Origin: Lachnospiraceae bacterium
GTDB taxonomy: Bacteria > Bacillota > Clostridia > Lachnospirales > Lachnospiraceae
Reading direction: 5' to 3'
DNA: 64,000 nt
Assembly (NCBI GenBank): GCA_022510625.1
Contig: JAFLTD010000003.1
Location: 1-64,000, forward strand
The position numbers and the translations under genes were made by a program. Below the pieces are notes generated by a model. That model saw nothing but the letters and a program-made list of their open reading frames with translations, had not been told where the DNA came from and ran no database searches. This document shows, in pieces, positions 55,129-64,000 of the stretch; position 1 is the stretch's first letter; each line of letters starts with the position of its first letter.

Positions 55129-56616
55129 ATGTTTGGAAAGGAAGGGTTAAGCAAGATGGGAGCAGAAGAGACAACAAACACGGCAATAAAAGAGAAGGCA
55201 CCAAAAACTCCTATGGATAAGAAGAAAAAGAAGAAGATTATACGACGATGTATTGTCGGTGGTGTGGCGCTGGTGATAGTAGTTTTCATGATAAGCAATT
55301 CCATAGCGGCAAAGAATGCGGGTTTGGTCGTTCAGACCACGACAGTGACGCTGCAGGATATCGAGCAGACAATGAACACCAGCGGTATGGTCAGGAGTGA
55401 GGAAACGAAGACGTATTTTGCTCCGCTGTCGGTGGAGATCGGCGCCGTGAATGTGGCGGCGGGAGACAGTGTGCAAAAGGGACAGCCGCTCATTACATAT
55501 GATGCCGATGCGCTGGAAAGTGCCAGACAGATGGAAGAGTTGAAGCTGCAGGCAAGTGAGGGCGGTTATGAGAGCTCTGTATATAAGGATAATAAGTATG
55601 TGGCGGAATTGGGCGAGGCCAATGTCAATCTGGCGGTGCTCGATCAACAGATAACAGACAGCGAGAATTATGTGAAAGAATTACAGCAGAAGATTAATGA
55701 TAAAAAGTCGGCCCTGGCGCATGAGGGAACTCTTTTACAGATATCTCTTCTGGACTGGTCGGACAGACCGGATTCCGAGGAATATCTGAATCTGCAGAAG
55801 CTTATACAGTACAACAGTTATGAACAGCAGAATAACAAGGATATTCAGGCATGGCAGAAAGAGGTGGAACTCTATGAGGAGATGATTGCCGGTTATAAGG
55901 AGTACCGCTCTGAGATGAAGGCGCAGAAGAGCAGCTCCGAGAGCGGTTCGCTGGATCGCGGAGGTAAGAGCCAGTTGGAGGCGAATGCGCAGATGGAGCG
56001 GATCGGCAGTGAGGACGCTCTGGCTTCCATGGAGGAAGTCAAGGACGGTATACTTGCCGACTTTAACGGCGTCGTGACAGAGGTGGAAGCCGTGGAAGGA
56101 TCAATACCGCAGCAGGGAGAGAAACTGGTTACGGTGGAGAGTACGGATAAAGTGAAAGTTGAGATTTCCGTATCCAAGTACGACCTGGAGAAGATTGCGG
56201 TGGGACAGACGGCATCGATCGACGTTGCCGGTAAAAAGTATGATGGTAAGGTGACGAAGGTCAACGGGATGGCGACTACCAATGCCAGCGGTGCGGCGGT
56301 GATCGGTGCAGAGATTGAGATTGACAATCCGGATGAGGGAATCTATCTGGGCATTGAGGCAAGAGTGGAGATCCATATGGCAAGTGTGGCGGGAGTCGTG
56401 GCAATTCCCGTCGAACTCATCAACTCGGATAAGGAAGGAGATTTTGTCTTTGTAGTAGAAGACGGTTTGGTCGCTAAGAAGCGAATCACAACAGGAATCT
56501 CATCCGACAGCTACAGTGAAGTTCTGGACGGGCTAAACGAAGGTGAAGCGGTCATTGTGACAACGGGACTTAATCTGGAAGAAGGCATGGCGGTGACGGC
56601 TGTTCCCGGGGAATAG
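55129..56616 (+). CDS. Membrane-fusion (HlyD/YknX-like) adaptor protein
   Basis: 495 residues. A cytoplasmic basic head with a poly-lysine stretch (about 31-37), one membrane helix at 41-57, then an extracellular barrel-sandwich domain (VNVAAGDSVQKGQPLITYDADAL), a long coiled coil (about 135-265) and beta-barrel segments VSKYDLEKIAVGQTASIDVAGKKYDG and EARVEIHMASVAGVVAIPVEL. Links the MacB-like permease to the outside. It starts 2 bp after the ATPase gene. Confidence 0.93.
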   Translation: MFGKEGLSKMGAEETTNTAIKEKAPKTPMDKKKKKKIIRRCIVGGVALVIVVFMISNSIAAKNAGLVVQTTTVTLQDIEQTMNTSGMVRSEETKTYFAPLSVEIGAVNVAAGDSVQKGQPLITYDADALESARQMEELKLQASEGGYESSVYKDNKYVAELGEANVNLAVLDQQITDSENYVKELQQKINDKKSALAHEGTLLQISLLDWSDRPDSEEYLNLQKLIQYNSYEQQNNKDIQAWQKEVELYEEMIAGYKEYRSEMKAQKSSSESGSLDRGGKSQLEANAQMERIGSEDALASMEEVKDGILADFNGVVTEVEAVEGSIPQQGEKLVTVESTDKVKVEISVSKYDLEKIAVGQTASIDVAGKKYDGKVTKVNGMATTNASGAAVIGAEIEIDNPDEGIYLGIEARVEIHMASVAGVVAIPVELINSDKEGDFVFVVEDGLVAKKRITTGISSDSYSEVLDGLNEGEAVIVTTGLNLEEGMAVTAVPGE

Positions 56617-56639
56617 TGAGAAAGGTACAGGTTGATGCA

Positions 56640-57860
56640 ATGGCGCAAATATGGGAATATATTAAAATTGCCCTGATGAATATCAAGAACAACAAGGGAA
56701 GATCTATTCTTACGATGCTGGGCATTATCATCGGTATTTCCTCTGTCATCCTGATTATTTCCATCGGTAACGGTATGAGAAGCGAAATCAACAGTGAGTT
56801 GGACAGCATGGCAGGCGGACAGATTGTTCTGTATACCAACGATTCCGTGGAAGGCAACGATGTGTCTTTTACGGATGAGGATTTTGAACTGATCGAGGAG
56901 AAAGTGGAGAATGTCAAGGGTGCTACACCATACTACTCCATGTGGGCAGGCGCTGAAGGACGCAAAGGTTACTTTGATGCAATCGTGTCCGCAGGTAATG
57001 ATGCATTGCAGTATTGTGTGGCGTCGGAGCCCATGGTGAGGGGCAGATACTTTACGGAGAGTGATTACCTCGCGGGCAATAAAGTGTGCGTGATCGATGA
57101 AAACAGCGCCCGAATGCTTTTCGGCACGACAGATGTGGTCGGCATGGATTTCGAGGTGACCATTTACAATGTGACGCAGAATATGACGATTGTGGGCATC
57201 AGGCAGGACAACAGCTCTACGTTGATTTCTATGCTGAACGGAAGCGGTTACCTACAGGTTGAAATGCCCATTTCCACATTGGGCTCATGCTACGGATTCT
57301 GGGTGGAAGACTTCTCACAGTTCTACATTGTGGCACAGAAGGCAGAAAACTCTGCGCAGGTGGCGGCGGACTCTATCAGACTGATGGAGGGAAAGTACAA
57401 TGTGCGCGGAGAAAATAAGATTCTGATGGAGAGCTTCGCGGATTATCAGGCACAGTACGACAGTATTTTGAGCGTTGTTACAGTATTCATTTCCTTTGTT
57501 GCCGCCATATCCCTTCTGGTAGGCGGTATCGGTGTCATGAATATCATGCTTGTCTCCGTGACGGAGCGCACAAGGGAAATCGGTATCCGTAAGTCTCTGG
57601 GTGCAAGAACCAACTCTATATTACTGCAGTTTTTGGCAGAAGCCGGAATCATCACGCTGATTGGCGGATTGATCGGAATTGCCATCGGAGGGCTGGGTGC
57701 AATAGCCATCTGCAGTATGTTGGGATTTCCGGCGCAGGTGAAAGTGACGACGGTTCTGTTTGCGGCAGTATTCTCTTCGGCTGTGGGTATTTTCTTCGGT
57801 ATTTACCCCGCAAGAAAGGCAGCGAAGCTAAGCCCGATCGAAGCTTTGAGACACGAATAA
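56640..57860 (+). CDS. MacB/YknZ-like FtsX-family ABC permease
   Basis: 406 residues from ATG 56640 (GTG 56616 is an alternative that would overlap the previous stop). One N-terminal membrane helix (about 22-43, GRSILTMLGIIIGISSVILI), a large extracellular MacB periplasmic-core-like domain, and three C-terminal helices (from about 285) with GVMNIMLVSVTERTREIGIRKSLGA, the FtsX-family signature. Completes the tripartite exporter. Confidence 0.94.
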   Translation: MAQIWEYIKIALMNIKNNKGRSILTMLGIIIGISSVILIISIGNGMRSEINSELDSMAGGQIVLYTNDSVEGNDVSFTDEDFELIEEKVENVKGATPYYSMWAGAEGRKGYFDAIVSAGNDALQYCVASEPMVRGRYFTESDYLAGNKVCVIDENSARMLFGTTDVVGMDFEVTIYNVTQNMTIVGIRQDNSSTLISMLNGSGYLQVEMPISTLGSCYGFWVEDFSQFYIVAQKAENSAQVAADSIRLMEGKYNVRGENKILMESFADYQAQYDSILSVVTVFISFVAAISLLVGGIGVMNIMLVSVTERTREIGIRKSLGARTNSILLQFLAEAGIITLIGGLIGIAIGGLGAIAICSMLGFPAQVKVTTVLFAAVFSSAVGIFFGIYPARKAAKLSPIEALRHE

Positions 57861-57911
57861 GCTTCCGGTGCATATTTCAGGAACACATTTTAATATATAC
57901 GATAACTTTTT

Positions 57912-57957
57912 AAGGACATTTTCCCGAAGACAGTTTCGGAAGATGTCCTTTTGTATT
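57912..57957 (+). terminator. Intrinsic terminator of the exporter operon
   Basis: AAGGACAT...CCCGAA and TTCGGAAGATGTCCTT pair across 57912-57950 with a small bulge, followed by TTTGTATTG. The rest of the gap to 58,110 is AT-rich and should contain the promoter of the sugar-permease genes. Confidence 0.8.
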
Positions 57958-58110
57958 GTAAGCAATGATGCGGTAAGCCATACAGTTAATTCTTAGGTAA
58001 ATTTTAAAGTATTTTAGAGATTATTTAGAGAAAGCCTTGGTAAGATAATTTTATCAGAAAAAGGACTAAATGGTAATCGTATGGAATTGTCGATCGGAGG
58101 AGGAAACTCG

Positions 58111-58998
58111 ATGAAAATACGCAGGTTTGGCGCAAAATGGCATAAAGATACGCGGGCATTCTTTCTGTTTCTGGCGCCCAGTCTGCTCGGTGTGCTGGTG
58201 TTTGTTCTGGTTCCTTTCCTGGATGTAATCGGGCGCTCTTTCAAGACGGTAGTGACAAACCGGTTTGTCGGTTTTCAGAATTACAAGACTATTTTCGGCA
58301 ATATGGCGTTTCAACTGGCAGTGAAGAATACTTTTCGCTTTACAATTGTCTGTATACCGCTCTTGGTCGTCATCGGTCTCTTGATTGCTCTTCCGGTCAG
58401 CAGAATGAAGAGCGGAGGAACGATCAAATCACTGTATTTGTTTCCGCTTGCAATGCCTACGGCAACGATTGTTATCGTGTGGAAGACGGCATTTTACAGA
58501 CAAGGATTCTTAAACCTTCTCCTGTCACGAATCGGGGAGTGGACCGGACTGTGGGGAGAAATACACAAGGACTATCTGGGGAGCAGCGCCGCTTTATGGG
58601 TCCTGGTATTCAGTTATATTTGGAAAAATGCCGGATATACGATTGTTCTGTGGCTGGCGGGACTCTTAGGAGTTCCGGGCGAGCTGTCGGAGGCGGCAAG
58701 AGTGGACGGTGCTTCTGAGGGCCAATGTTTTTTCAAGGTTGTACTACCGAATCTTAAGGGAAGTCTATATACGATTGTGGTCCTTTCTTTTCTGAACTCT
58801 TTTAAGATATACCGAGAAGCATATTTGGTGGCGGGTGCCTACCCGGAACAGAATATATATTTGCTGCAGCATCTGTTCAACAACTGGTTCGTCAATCTGG
58901 ATTTTGATAAGATGGCGGCTGCGACGGTCTGCGTGGGCGGATTTCTGTTCATTGTTATTATGCTGTTGCAGATTCTGTGGGATAGGCAGAACATGTGA
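58111..58998 (+). CDS. Carbohydrate ABC transporter permease, MalF-like
   Basis: 295 residues from ATG 58111, after GGAGGAGGAAAC. Six membrane helices and the EAA loop LSEAARVDGASEGQCFFKVVLPNL near 195-215, which docks the ATPase. CUT1-family sugar importer subunit. The partner permease follows after 13 bp. No solute-binding protein or ATPase gene is adjacent; the CUT1 ATPase is often shared, but the binding protein is normally next door. Confidence 0.92.
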   Translation: MKIRRFGAKWHKDTRAFFLFLAPSLLGVLVFVLVPFLDVIGRSFKTVVTNRFVGFQNYKTIFGNMAFQLAVKNTFRFTIVCIPLLVVIGLLIALPVSRMKSGGTIKSLYLFPLAMPTATIVIVWKTAFYRQGFLNLLLSRIGEWTGLWGEIHKDYLGSSAALWVLVFSYIWKNAGYTIVLWLAGLLGVPGELSEAARVDGASEGQCFFKVVLPNLKGSLYTIVVLSFLNSFKIYREAYLVAGAYPEQNIYLLQHLFNNWFVNLDFDKMAAATVCVGGFLFIVIMLLQILWDRQNM

Positions 58999-59011
58999 AG
59001 AGAGGAAATTG

Positions 59012-59887
59012 ATGGGTTTACATAATATAAATGTTTGGATGAAAAAGATCAAAAGAGGAATTATTATTATTCTCATATCGCTTCCGACAATTCTCGTCTG
59101 TCTGCCGATTCTGATGCTGGTGACGGGATCTGTGATGAGCAACGGGGAACTGAGGCAGCATCTTGCCTCGGTGTTCACAGATGGGGTGAAATATATCAGT
59201 TGGAAGATCATACCTGACTATCCGACATTTGAGAACTACGGCAAATTGCTTTTTATGACACCGCAGTTCTTTGTACTGTTTTGGAATTCTGTTAAGATGG
59301 TGGGATGTATTCTGGCGGGACAGATTGTGATAGGTGTTCCCGCGGCATGGGCGTTTGCGGTATATCAGATCAAAGGCAGCAGGGCGCTGTTTGCGCTCTA
59401 TATCGTGTTGATGCTTTTGCCTTTTCAGGTCACCATGTTGTCCGGTTATTTGGTACTGAACAGGTTGCAAATGCTTGATACGCAGTGGGCGGTAATCTTG
59501 CCGGCAATCTTTTCTACCCTACCCATTTTTATTACATACGGTGGATTTCGTAGCATTCCCGGGCAGTTGTTCGAGGCTGCACGGATTGACGGGGCAAGCG
59601 AGTGGAAGATATTCTGCAAGATCGGACTGCCTCTGGGCAAGAGCGGTCTGTTGTCGGCGTTCGTGCTGGGATTTTTGGAATATTGGAATATGATGGAGCA
59701 GCCCATGGCATATCTTGAAGACAAATCGCTGTGGCCGCTGTCGCTGTACTTGCCTGAAATCACATGGGCACAGACAGGATATGCCTTTGCGGCATCGATC
59801 ATCACGCTGATTCCTGCGGTGTTTGTCTTTGTATGGGGGCAGGATTATTTAGAGCAGGGCATTATTTTTTCGGGGATCAAAGAGTAG
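59012..59887 (+). CDS. Carbohydrate ABC transporter permease, MalG-like
   Basis: 291 residues from ATG 59012 (GAGAGGAAATTG upstream). Six membrane helices; EAA loop LFEAARIDGASEWKIFCKIGLPLGKSG near 190-215. Pairs with the preceding MalF-like permease. The final gene of the cluster is an exporter-type adaptor rather than an importer component. Confidence 0.92.
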   Translation: MGLHNINVWMKKIKRGIIIILISLPTILVCLPILMLVTGSVMSNGELRQHLASVFTDGVKYISWKIIPDYPTFENYGKLLFMTPQFFVLFWNSVKMVGCILAGQIVIGVPAAWAFAVYQIKGSRALFALYIVLMLLPFQVTMLSGYLVLNRLQMLDTQWAVILPAIFSTLPIFITYGGFRSIPGQLFEAARIDGASEWKIFCKIGLPLGKSGLLSAFVLGFLEYWNMMEQPMAYLEDKSLWPLSLYLPEITWAQTGYAFAASIITLIPAVFVFVWGQDYLEQGIIFSGIKE

Positions 59888-59925
59888 CGTCAAAGCTGCG
59901 ATAAGAATGAGCGGAGGATAAGAAA

Positions 59926-61239
59926 TTGATAGAAAAAATGAAAAAGAGAATTGTCACGGCATTCTGCATGTTTCTGGGGATTATGTGGCTCTGCACGGTG
60001 ATATCCAAGAGCATCTACGCCTCGCGCCTGCCGATTGTCTCAACGGAATCAATTGAGCAGAAATATGTGGAGCATATCGTTGAGGTAGACGGAATCGTTG
60101 TTGCGGGGGATAAGAATCCGGTCACGGCGCTGAGTGGTCTGCGGGTCAATAAGATAATGGTGCAGGTTGGCGACAGAGTGGAGGAGGGCGATGCAGTTTT
60201 TACGGTGGATATGGAGGACCTTAACGAGATCATGGAGGAGAAACAGGCGGTAATCACCAAGCTGCAGGTTCAAATCAATACACTTGTGTACAATGAGGAA
60301 TTGGCGAGACAGAAAAAGGAACTGGAAGAACAACGCGCCAGAGAAGATTATGACATGATTGCAAGGAGCCAGGACACACTGGTGGGAAGAGCAACCAATG
60401 AGGTCAGTAAAATAGAGGATAGGTTATCGGGATCGGGCGATGGCGAGACGGACGAGGGACTGCTGGAAGCTTTACAGCAGGCCGCCTACGCCGAGGCTGA
60501 TGCGAAAGGGCAGCGGGATAATGCAGTCAAAGAAGCGGGCAGAAGGATAGAAGATATCACCGCACCGGACAGTGAAGATTCCCTGCTGGAAGTCAGTCGT
60601 CTGGAACTGGAGGATTTACAGGAAGACCTGTCTCGTTATCAGGAAATAAAGGATGCCGGGGGAGAGATTCGGGCGCGGCAAAGCGGGCTGGTTACGGATA
60701 TTTATATCGGTACAGGTGGCAGGACATCTGATTCGGCAGTTATGCTGCTTGCAGATGATGAAGTGCCATGTCAGTTCAAAGCGGTCATATCACAGGAACA
60801 GAAAAAATATATAGGTCTGAACGACGAGGTGTCTTTGAAGCTGGATGGAAGCAGCAAAGACAGGAATGTAACAATAGATTACCTATCGGAGAGTGACACG
60901 ATGCCCGGCACTTATGAAGTTTATATCAATCTTCCGGAGGGAACGGGAATGCCCGGATTGTCGGGAAGAATGAGCCGGTCTGAGAAAGGGGAAAAACATT
61001 TTTGCTGCGTTACACCCACGGCTGTACACAAGGAGAATACCAGGAGTTATGTGTATGTGGTCAAGGAACGTGACGGAATTCTCGGTAAGGAATATTACGC
61101 GGAGCAGATCGACGTGAGAATACTGGACGAAAACGATTATTGGGTGGCGGTTGAAGGTGCACTGGACAGTGACAGCGTCATCGTAACTTATTCCACAAAA
61201 GAAGTGAAAAATGGGGATGTCGTCAGATGGGAGGAGTAA
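59926..61239 (+). CDS. HlyD/efflux-adaptor-like membrane protein
   Basis: 437 residues. TTG start at 59926 chosen because GGAGG at 59913-59917 sits eight bases before it; the next ATG (59938) is 20 bases from that site. One membrane helix (about 9-24), a lipoyl-like barrel (VSTESIEQKYVEHIVEVDGIVVAGDKNPV...VQVGDRVEEGDAVFTVD), a coiled coil (about 105-240) and a C-terminal beta region. It is built like a membrane-fusion protein, yet its neighbours are sugar-import permeases 38 bp upstream. Role unclear. Confidence 0.82.
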   Translation: MIEKMKKRIVTAFCMFLGIMWLCTVISKSIYASRLPIVSTESIEQKYVEHIVEVDGIVVAGDKNPVTALSGLRVNKIMVQVGDRVEEGDAVFTVDMEDLNEIMEEKQAVITKLQVQINTLVYNEELARQKKELEEQRAREDYDMIARSQDTLVGRATNEVSKIEDRLSGSGDGETDEGLLEALQQAAYAEADAKGQRDNAVKEAGRRIEDITAPDSEDSLLEVSRLELEDLQEDLSRYQEIKDAGGEIRARQSGLVTDIYIGTGGRTSDSAVMLLADDEVPCQFKAVISQEQKKYIGLNDEVSLKLDGSSKDRNVTIDYLSESDTMPGTYEVYINLPEGTGMPGLSGRMSRSEKGEKHFCCVTPTAVHKENTRSYVYVVKERDGILGKEYYAEQIDVRILDENDYWVAVEGALDSDSVIVTYSTKEVKNGDVVRWEE

Positions 61240-61270
61240 ATCACTGTTAATGCAAATAACACACAATCGA

Positions 61271-61312
61271 AAAAGCGTTTGTTTTCGATCGAAAACAAAC
61301 GCTTTATTTTTA
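61271..61312 (+). terminator. Intrinsic terminator, near-perfect palindrome
   Basis: AAAGCGTTTGTTTTC and GAAAACAAACGCTTT (61272-61305) form a 15-pair stem around GATC, followed by ATTTTTATC; its A-rich 5' side could also work on the other strand. Confidence 0.92.
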
Positions 61313-61455
61313 TCTACACTTCATTATGTAGTTTATCATAATCAAAAATAAAAGTCTAGTAATTTTTCTTTTTTTCTCTAAAATATAACTAAACCATGTT
61401 TGAAAGAATGCGAGAAGTATGCATTCTTCCGGGCTGAGTAGTGAGGAGGTCATGA

Positions 61456-64000
61456 ATGAGTGCACAACATCAAGAGAGGAATTGGGATTTGTCGAGACAG
61501 GCGGAGGAGCAGCATCTTGAGCAGACGCTTACAGTTGTAAAAGATAATCTGACGAACTACGGGCGGGAAGTCAATCGTATGCAGGGCGATATTGATGAGA
61601 TGCTTGCGCATTATCATGACAATGACGTAGAAGTATACACCATCCTAAACAATACCATAACCCTGCACGAACACATGAAGCGTGCACTCACGCGGAACGA
61701 AAAAGCCTTGAAAAAGCCATACTTTGGCAGAATCATCTACCATGACGAGTCGCTGGATAAGGAAGAGTCCATCTATATCGGCAAGGGTGGAATCTCCAGA
61801 GACTCGACTCACTGGATGGTGGTGGATTGGCGGGCTCCGGTGGCAAATGCCTACTATGAGAACGGTCTGGGCATATGCAGTTATGAGGCACCGAACGATA
61901 CACAGATAACGATTGACCTGGAACACAAACGAACCTATGAGATTGAAGACGGCAAACTGCTGGATTATTTCGACAGCGAAGTGATTGCCAATGATGATTT
62001 GCTCACCAAATACCTTGCCAAGAACAAGCAGGCGGTTTTGAGTGAGATTGTCGCCACAATCCAGAAGGAGCAGAACGAGATTATACGAAAATCTCCTTAT
62101 CATAACATCATTGTGCAGGGAGTTGCCGGATCCGGTAAAACTACCGTGGCAATGCACCGCATTTCCTACATCCTCTACAACTATGAAGAGCGTTTTAAAC
62201 CGGACGACTTCTATATTGTGGGAAGTAACCGGATCCTGCTCAATTACATTACGGGCGTACTTCCTGACCTGGATGTGTACGGCATACGGCAGATGACGAT
62301 GGAGCAGCTTTTCGTCAGGCTGCTGTATGAGGATTGGGACGATAAGAAATACAGTATCAAAAGCGTGGATAAAAGAGGAGTGCCTCAAAAAGCGGAGCAA
62401 AATGACGGGCATAACGGAAGCGGTAAATCTCGAAATGGTGAGAGCATCAAGGGCAGTGCCATATGGTTTCAGGACTTGGAGAAGTACTGCCAAAAGCTGG
62501 AGTACGATACGATTCCGAATGAATCCGTGTATCTGAATCCTAGGCAGTTTGTGGAGGGAATTAAGGACGGAAAGATCGGCGTGTTCGATGAGACGGAAGG
62601 GCAGCCGGACAACCCGCGAACTCTCGTCTGCCTGCTGGAGGGTGATGCGATAGAACGGTATATCCGACAAAATCCCACCGTCTCCATCCAAAGCAAAATC
62701 AACATGCTGAACACCCGTCTGCGGAATAAAATTAAAGAAGAATTCCTCGGCAAAGGTATCAAGTATACGGAGGCTGAGAGAAAAGCGATTTACAAAGCAT
62801 ACCGCGGGTACTTTGGAGGGAAGGTGTGGAAACAATCGATTTACGAACTGTATCACGATTTTTTGCTAAGACAGCGCGGAAAAGGGTATTTCGATATTCC
62901 CGACACGGAGTTCGATGTCTATGATCTGGCGGCACTCGCCTATCTGTATAAAAGAGTGAAAGAGACCGAGGTGATCACCGAAGCGACACATATTGTTATA
63001 GATGAGGCACAGGACTTCGGCATGATGGCATATCTCGTCCTGAAGTTCTGTATCTACCGATGTACCTATACCGTCATGGGCGATGTATCCCAGAACATTC
63101 ATTTCGGATACGGTTTAAATGACTGGGAAGAGTTGAAAGAGCTGCTGCTGACGGATTCTATGGACAGTTTCGGTATCCTGAAGAAGAGCTACCGCAATAC
63201 GGTGGAGATATCCGAATTTGCCACCAACATACTGCATCACGGGCAGTTCTCAGTCTATCCCGTGGAGCCGATCATCAGACACGGCAATCCGGTGCAGGTG
63301 CGGCAGGCAGCGGACAGACAGAATATGATCCGCACAGCTGCCGAGATCTGTAAGAGTTGGTTGGGTGAGAATGCAGATTCCGGACATGACGGGAAGCGGG
63401 CAGACGAACTGAATACCGGAGTCACCGCGGAGACAATTGCCGTAGTCTGCCGTGACCAAGTATCTGCTATTGAGACTGCCAAGGAACTGTCTAAATATGT
63501 GGATTTGATAGAGAGTGACCTGGAAAAAGCAGAGTTCGGAAGCGGCATCATGGTACTTCCGGTGGAATACACCAAAGGACTGGAATTTGACGCAGTGCTT
63601 ATCATGAATCCTTCCCGTGAGGACTATCCCGTGGACGACGGTCATGCAAAACTGCTCTATGTAGCAGCCACTCGTGCACTTCATGAGCTGTGCGTGCTTC
63701 ATACCGGTAATCTTACGGGGCTGATTGCCGACCCGATCAAGTCAGAGGAATCTCGGGAGAGGAAAGATGCAGCATTACATGAGCAGGCGGTAAAGGAAAT
63801 GTCTGCTGTCAGCGGGAAGTCGGAAATGGATATGCCGGATGCCCATATACAGGAAGAGAAGAAAACACCTGATGTCTGTAAGCCATCAAATAAGAATGTA
63901 AAACCCACGATTGCAAGTGAGCCGACAAGAACAATAATTACTACTGCTGAAACTTCCATGAGCAAGCACGAAAATGATAGCCCTAAAGTCGCGCAAAAAG
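61456..64000 (+). CDS. helD: HelD/UvrD-like superfamily 1 helicase, 3' end outside window
   Basis: 848 codons visible with no stop, so the C-terminus is missing. ATG 61456 follows GAGGAGG by seven bases. The N-terminal coiled-coil arm (about 1-75) and FGRIIYHDESLDKEESIYIGKGG (the HelD signature) precede the P-loop GVAGSGKT near 224-231, HIVIDEAQDFGMM (Walker B, near 514) and GLEFDAVLIMNPSREDYPVD with LLYVAATRALHEL (motifs V and VI). Clostridial HelD recycles stalled RNA polymerase. The visible end is an unusually long, low-complexity, charged tail. Gene symbol given by family resemblance. Confidence 0.9.
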   Translation, partial: MSAQHQERNWDLSRQAEEQHLEQTLTVVKDNLTNYGREVNRMQGDIDEMLAHYHDNDVEVYTILNNTITLHEHMKRALTRNEKALKKPYFGRIIYHDESLDKEESIYIGKGGISRDSTHWMVVDWRAPVANAYYENGLGICSYEAPNDTQITIDLEHKRTYEIEDGKLLDYFDSEVIANDDLLTKYLAKNKQAVLSEIVATIQKEQNEIIRKSPYHNIIVQGVAGSGKTTVAMHRISYILYNYEERFKPDDFYIVGSNRILLNYITGVLPDLDVYGIRQMTMEQLFVRLLYEDWDDKKYSIKSVDKRGVPQKAEQNDGHNGSGKSRNGESIKGSAIWFQDLEKYCQKLEYDTIPNESVYLNPRQFVEGIKDGKIGVFDETEGQPDNPRTLVCLLEGDAIERYIRQNPTVSIQSKINMLNTRLRNKIKEEFLGKGIKYTEAERKAIYKAYRGYFGGKVWKQSIYELYHDFLLRQRGKGYFDIPDTEFDVYDLAALAYLYKRVKETEVITEATHIVIDEAQDFGMMAYLVLKFCIYRCTYTVMGDVSQNIHFGYGLNDWEELKELLLTDSMDSFGILKKSYRNTVEISEFATNILHHGQFSVYPVEPIIRHGNPVQVRQAADRQNMIRTAAEICKSWLGENADSGHDGKRADELNTGVTAETIAVVCRDQVSAIETAKELSKYVDLIESDLEKAEFGSGIMVLPVEYTKGLEFDAVLIMNPSREDYPVDDGHAKLLYVAATRALHELCVLHTGNLTGLIADPIKSEESRERKDAALHEQAVKEMSAVSGKSEMDMPDAHIQEEKKTPDVCKPSNKNVKPTIASEPTRTIITTAETSMSKHENDSPKVAQK

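Overview
The window reads as chromosomal DNA of a Gram-positive, low-to-mid GC anaerobe of the Clostridia, most probably a Lachnospiraceae gut commensal. The support is the gene set: phosphotransbutyrylase plus butyrate kinase (butyrate formation), LL-diaminopimelate aminotransferase next to dapF, aspS-gatCAB behind a T-box, split AICAR transformylase and PurO-type IMP cyclohydrolase, an FMN riboswitch before ribU, ANTAR-linked type I glutamine synthetase and RF2 made by programmed frameshift. I see no rRNA, tRNA, CRISPR array, phage or intact insertion sequence. Most genes are housekeeping and lie on the + strand.

Layout. 1-4,841: tail of an unidentified gene, then a response regulator / ABC exporter / histidine kinase cassette of bacitracin-lantibiotic type with phased TTAAC repeats before the ABC genes, and a minus-strand membrane protein. 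4,909-7,707: coiled-coil protein and an Agr-like GHKL kinase with LytTR regulator (minus). 7,996-12,605: DUF3160 lipoprotein, CapA-family protein, cytidylate-kinase-like protein. 13,045-17,805: NYN-LOTUS RNA-binding/nuclease protein, acyltransferase, small membrane protein, glycosyltransferase, HisC. 17,951-22,463: small exporter, methyltransferase, Hsp33, NAD synthetase. 23,122-27,880: glnA, ANTAR regulator, dapF, dapL, membrane protein. 28,057-33,523: T-box, aspS, gatC, gatA, gatB. 35,134-41,382: guaB, a GGDEF/EAL protein, purO-like and AICARFT genes. 41,527-47,358: ptb, buk, secA, prfB. 47,392-53,654: GH5 glycosidase, SprA-like peptidase (minus), tex, PocR/MCP protein, FMN riboswitch, ribU. 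53,794-61,239: broken DUF2442 gene, MacB/YknXYZ-like exporter, two sugar-type ABC permeases, an HlyD-like adaptor. 61,456-end: HelD-like helicase cut by the window edge.

Two signals are not explained by ordinary annotation. First, the exact palindrome TGACA-N4-TGTCA occurs 12 times in 64 kb (about 0.06 expected with equal base frequencies), mostly inside unrelated housekeeping genes, in more than one reading frame, with fixed spacing. This looks like a dispersed DNA-binding site. Second, two 133-134 bp intergenic elements (20,371-20,503 on +, 40,016-40,149 on -) share conserved core blocks. Their end arms differ between copies but stay complementary within each copy, with six compensatory pair changes in the closing stem alone, so they look like a structured RNA family.

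Functional links: the T-box has a GAAC specifier, readable as Asn (AAC) or Glu (GAA), which fits aspS-gatCAB as an indirect Asn/Gln-tRNA pathway. guaB and the cyclic-di-GMP enzyme sit with late purine genes. glnA has an intrinsic terminator just before its ribosome binding site and is followed by an ANTAR protein, the protein class that works by antitermination.
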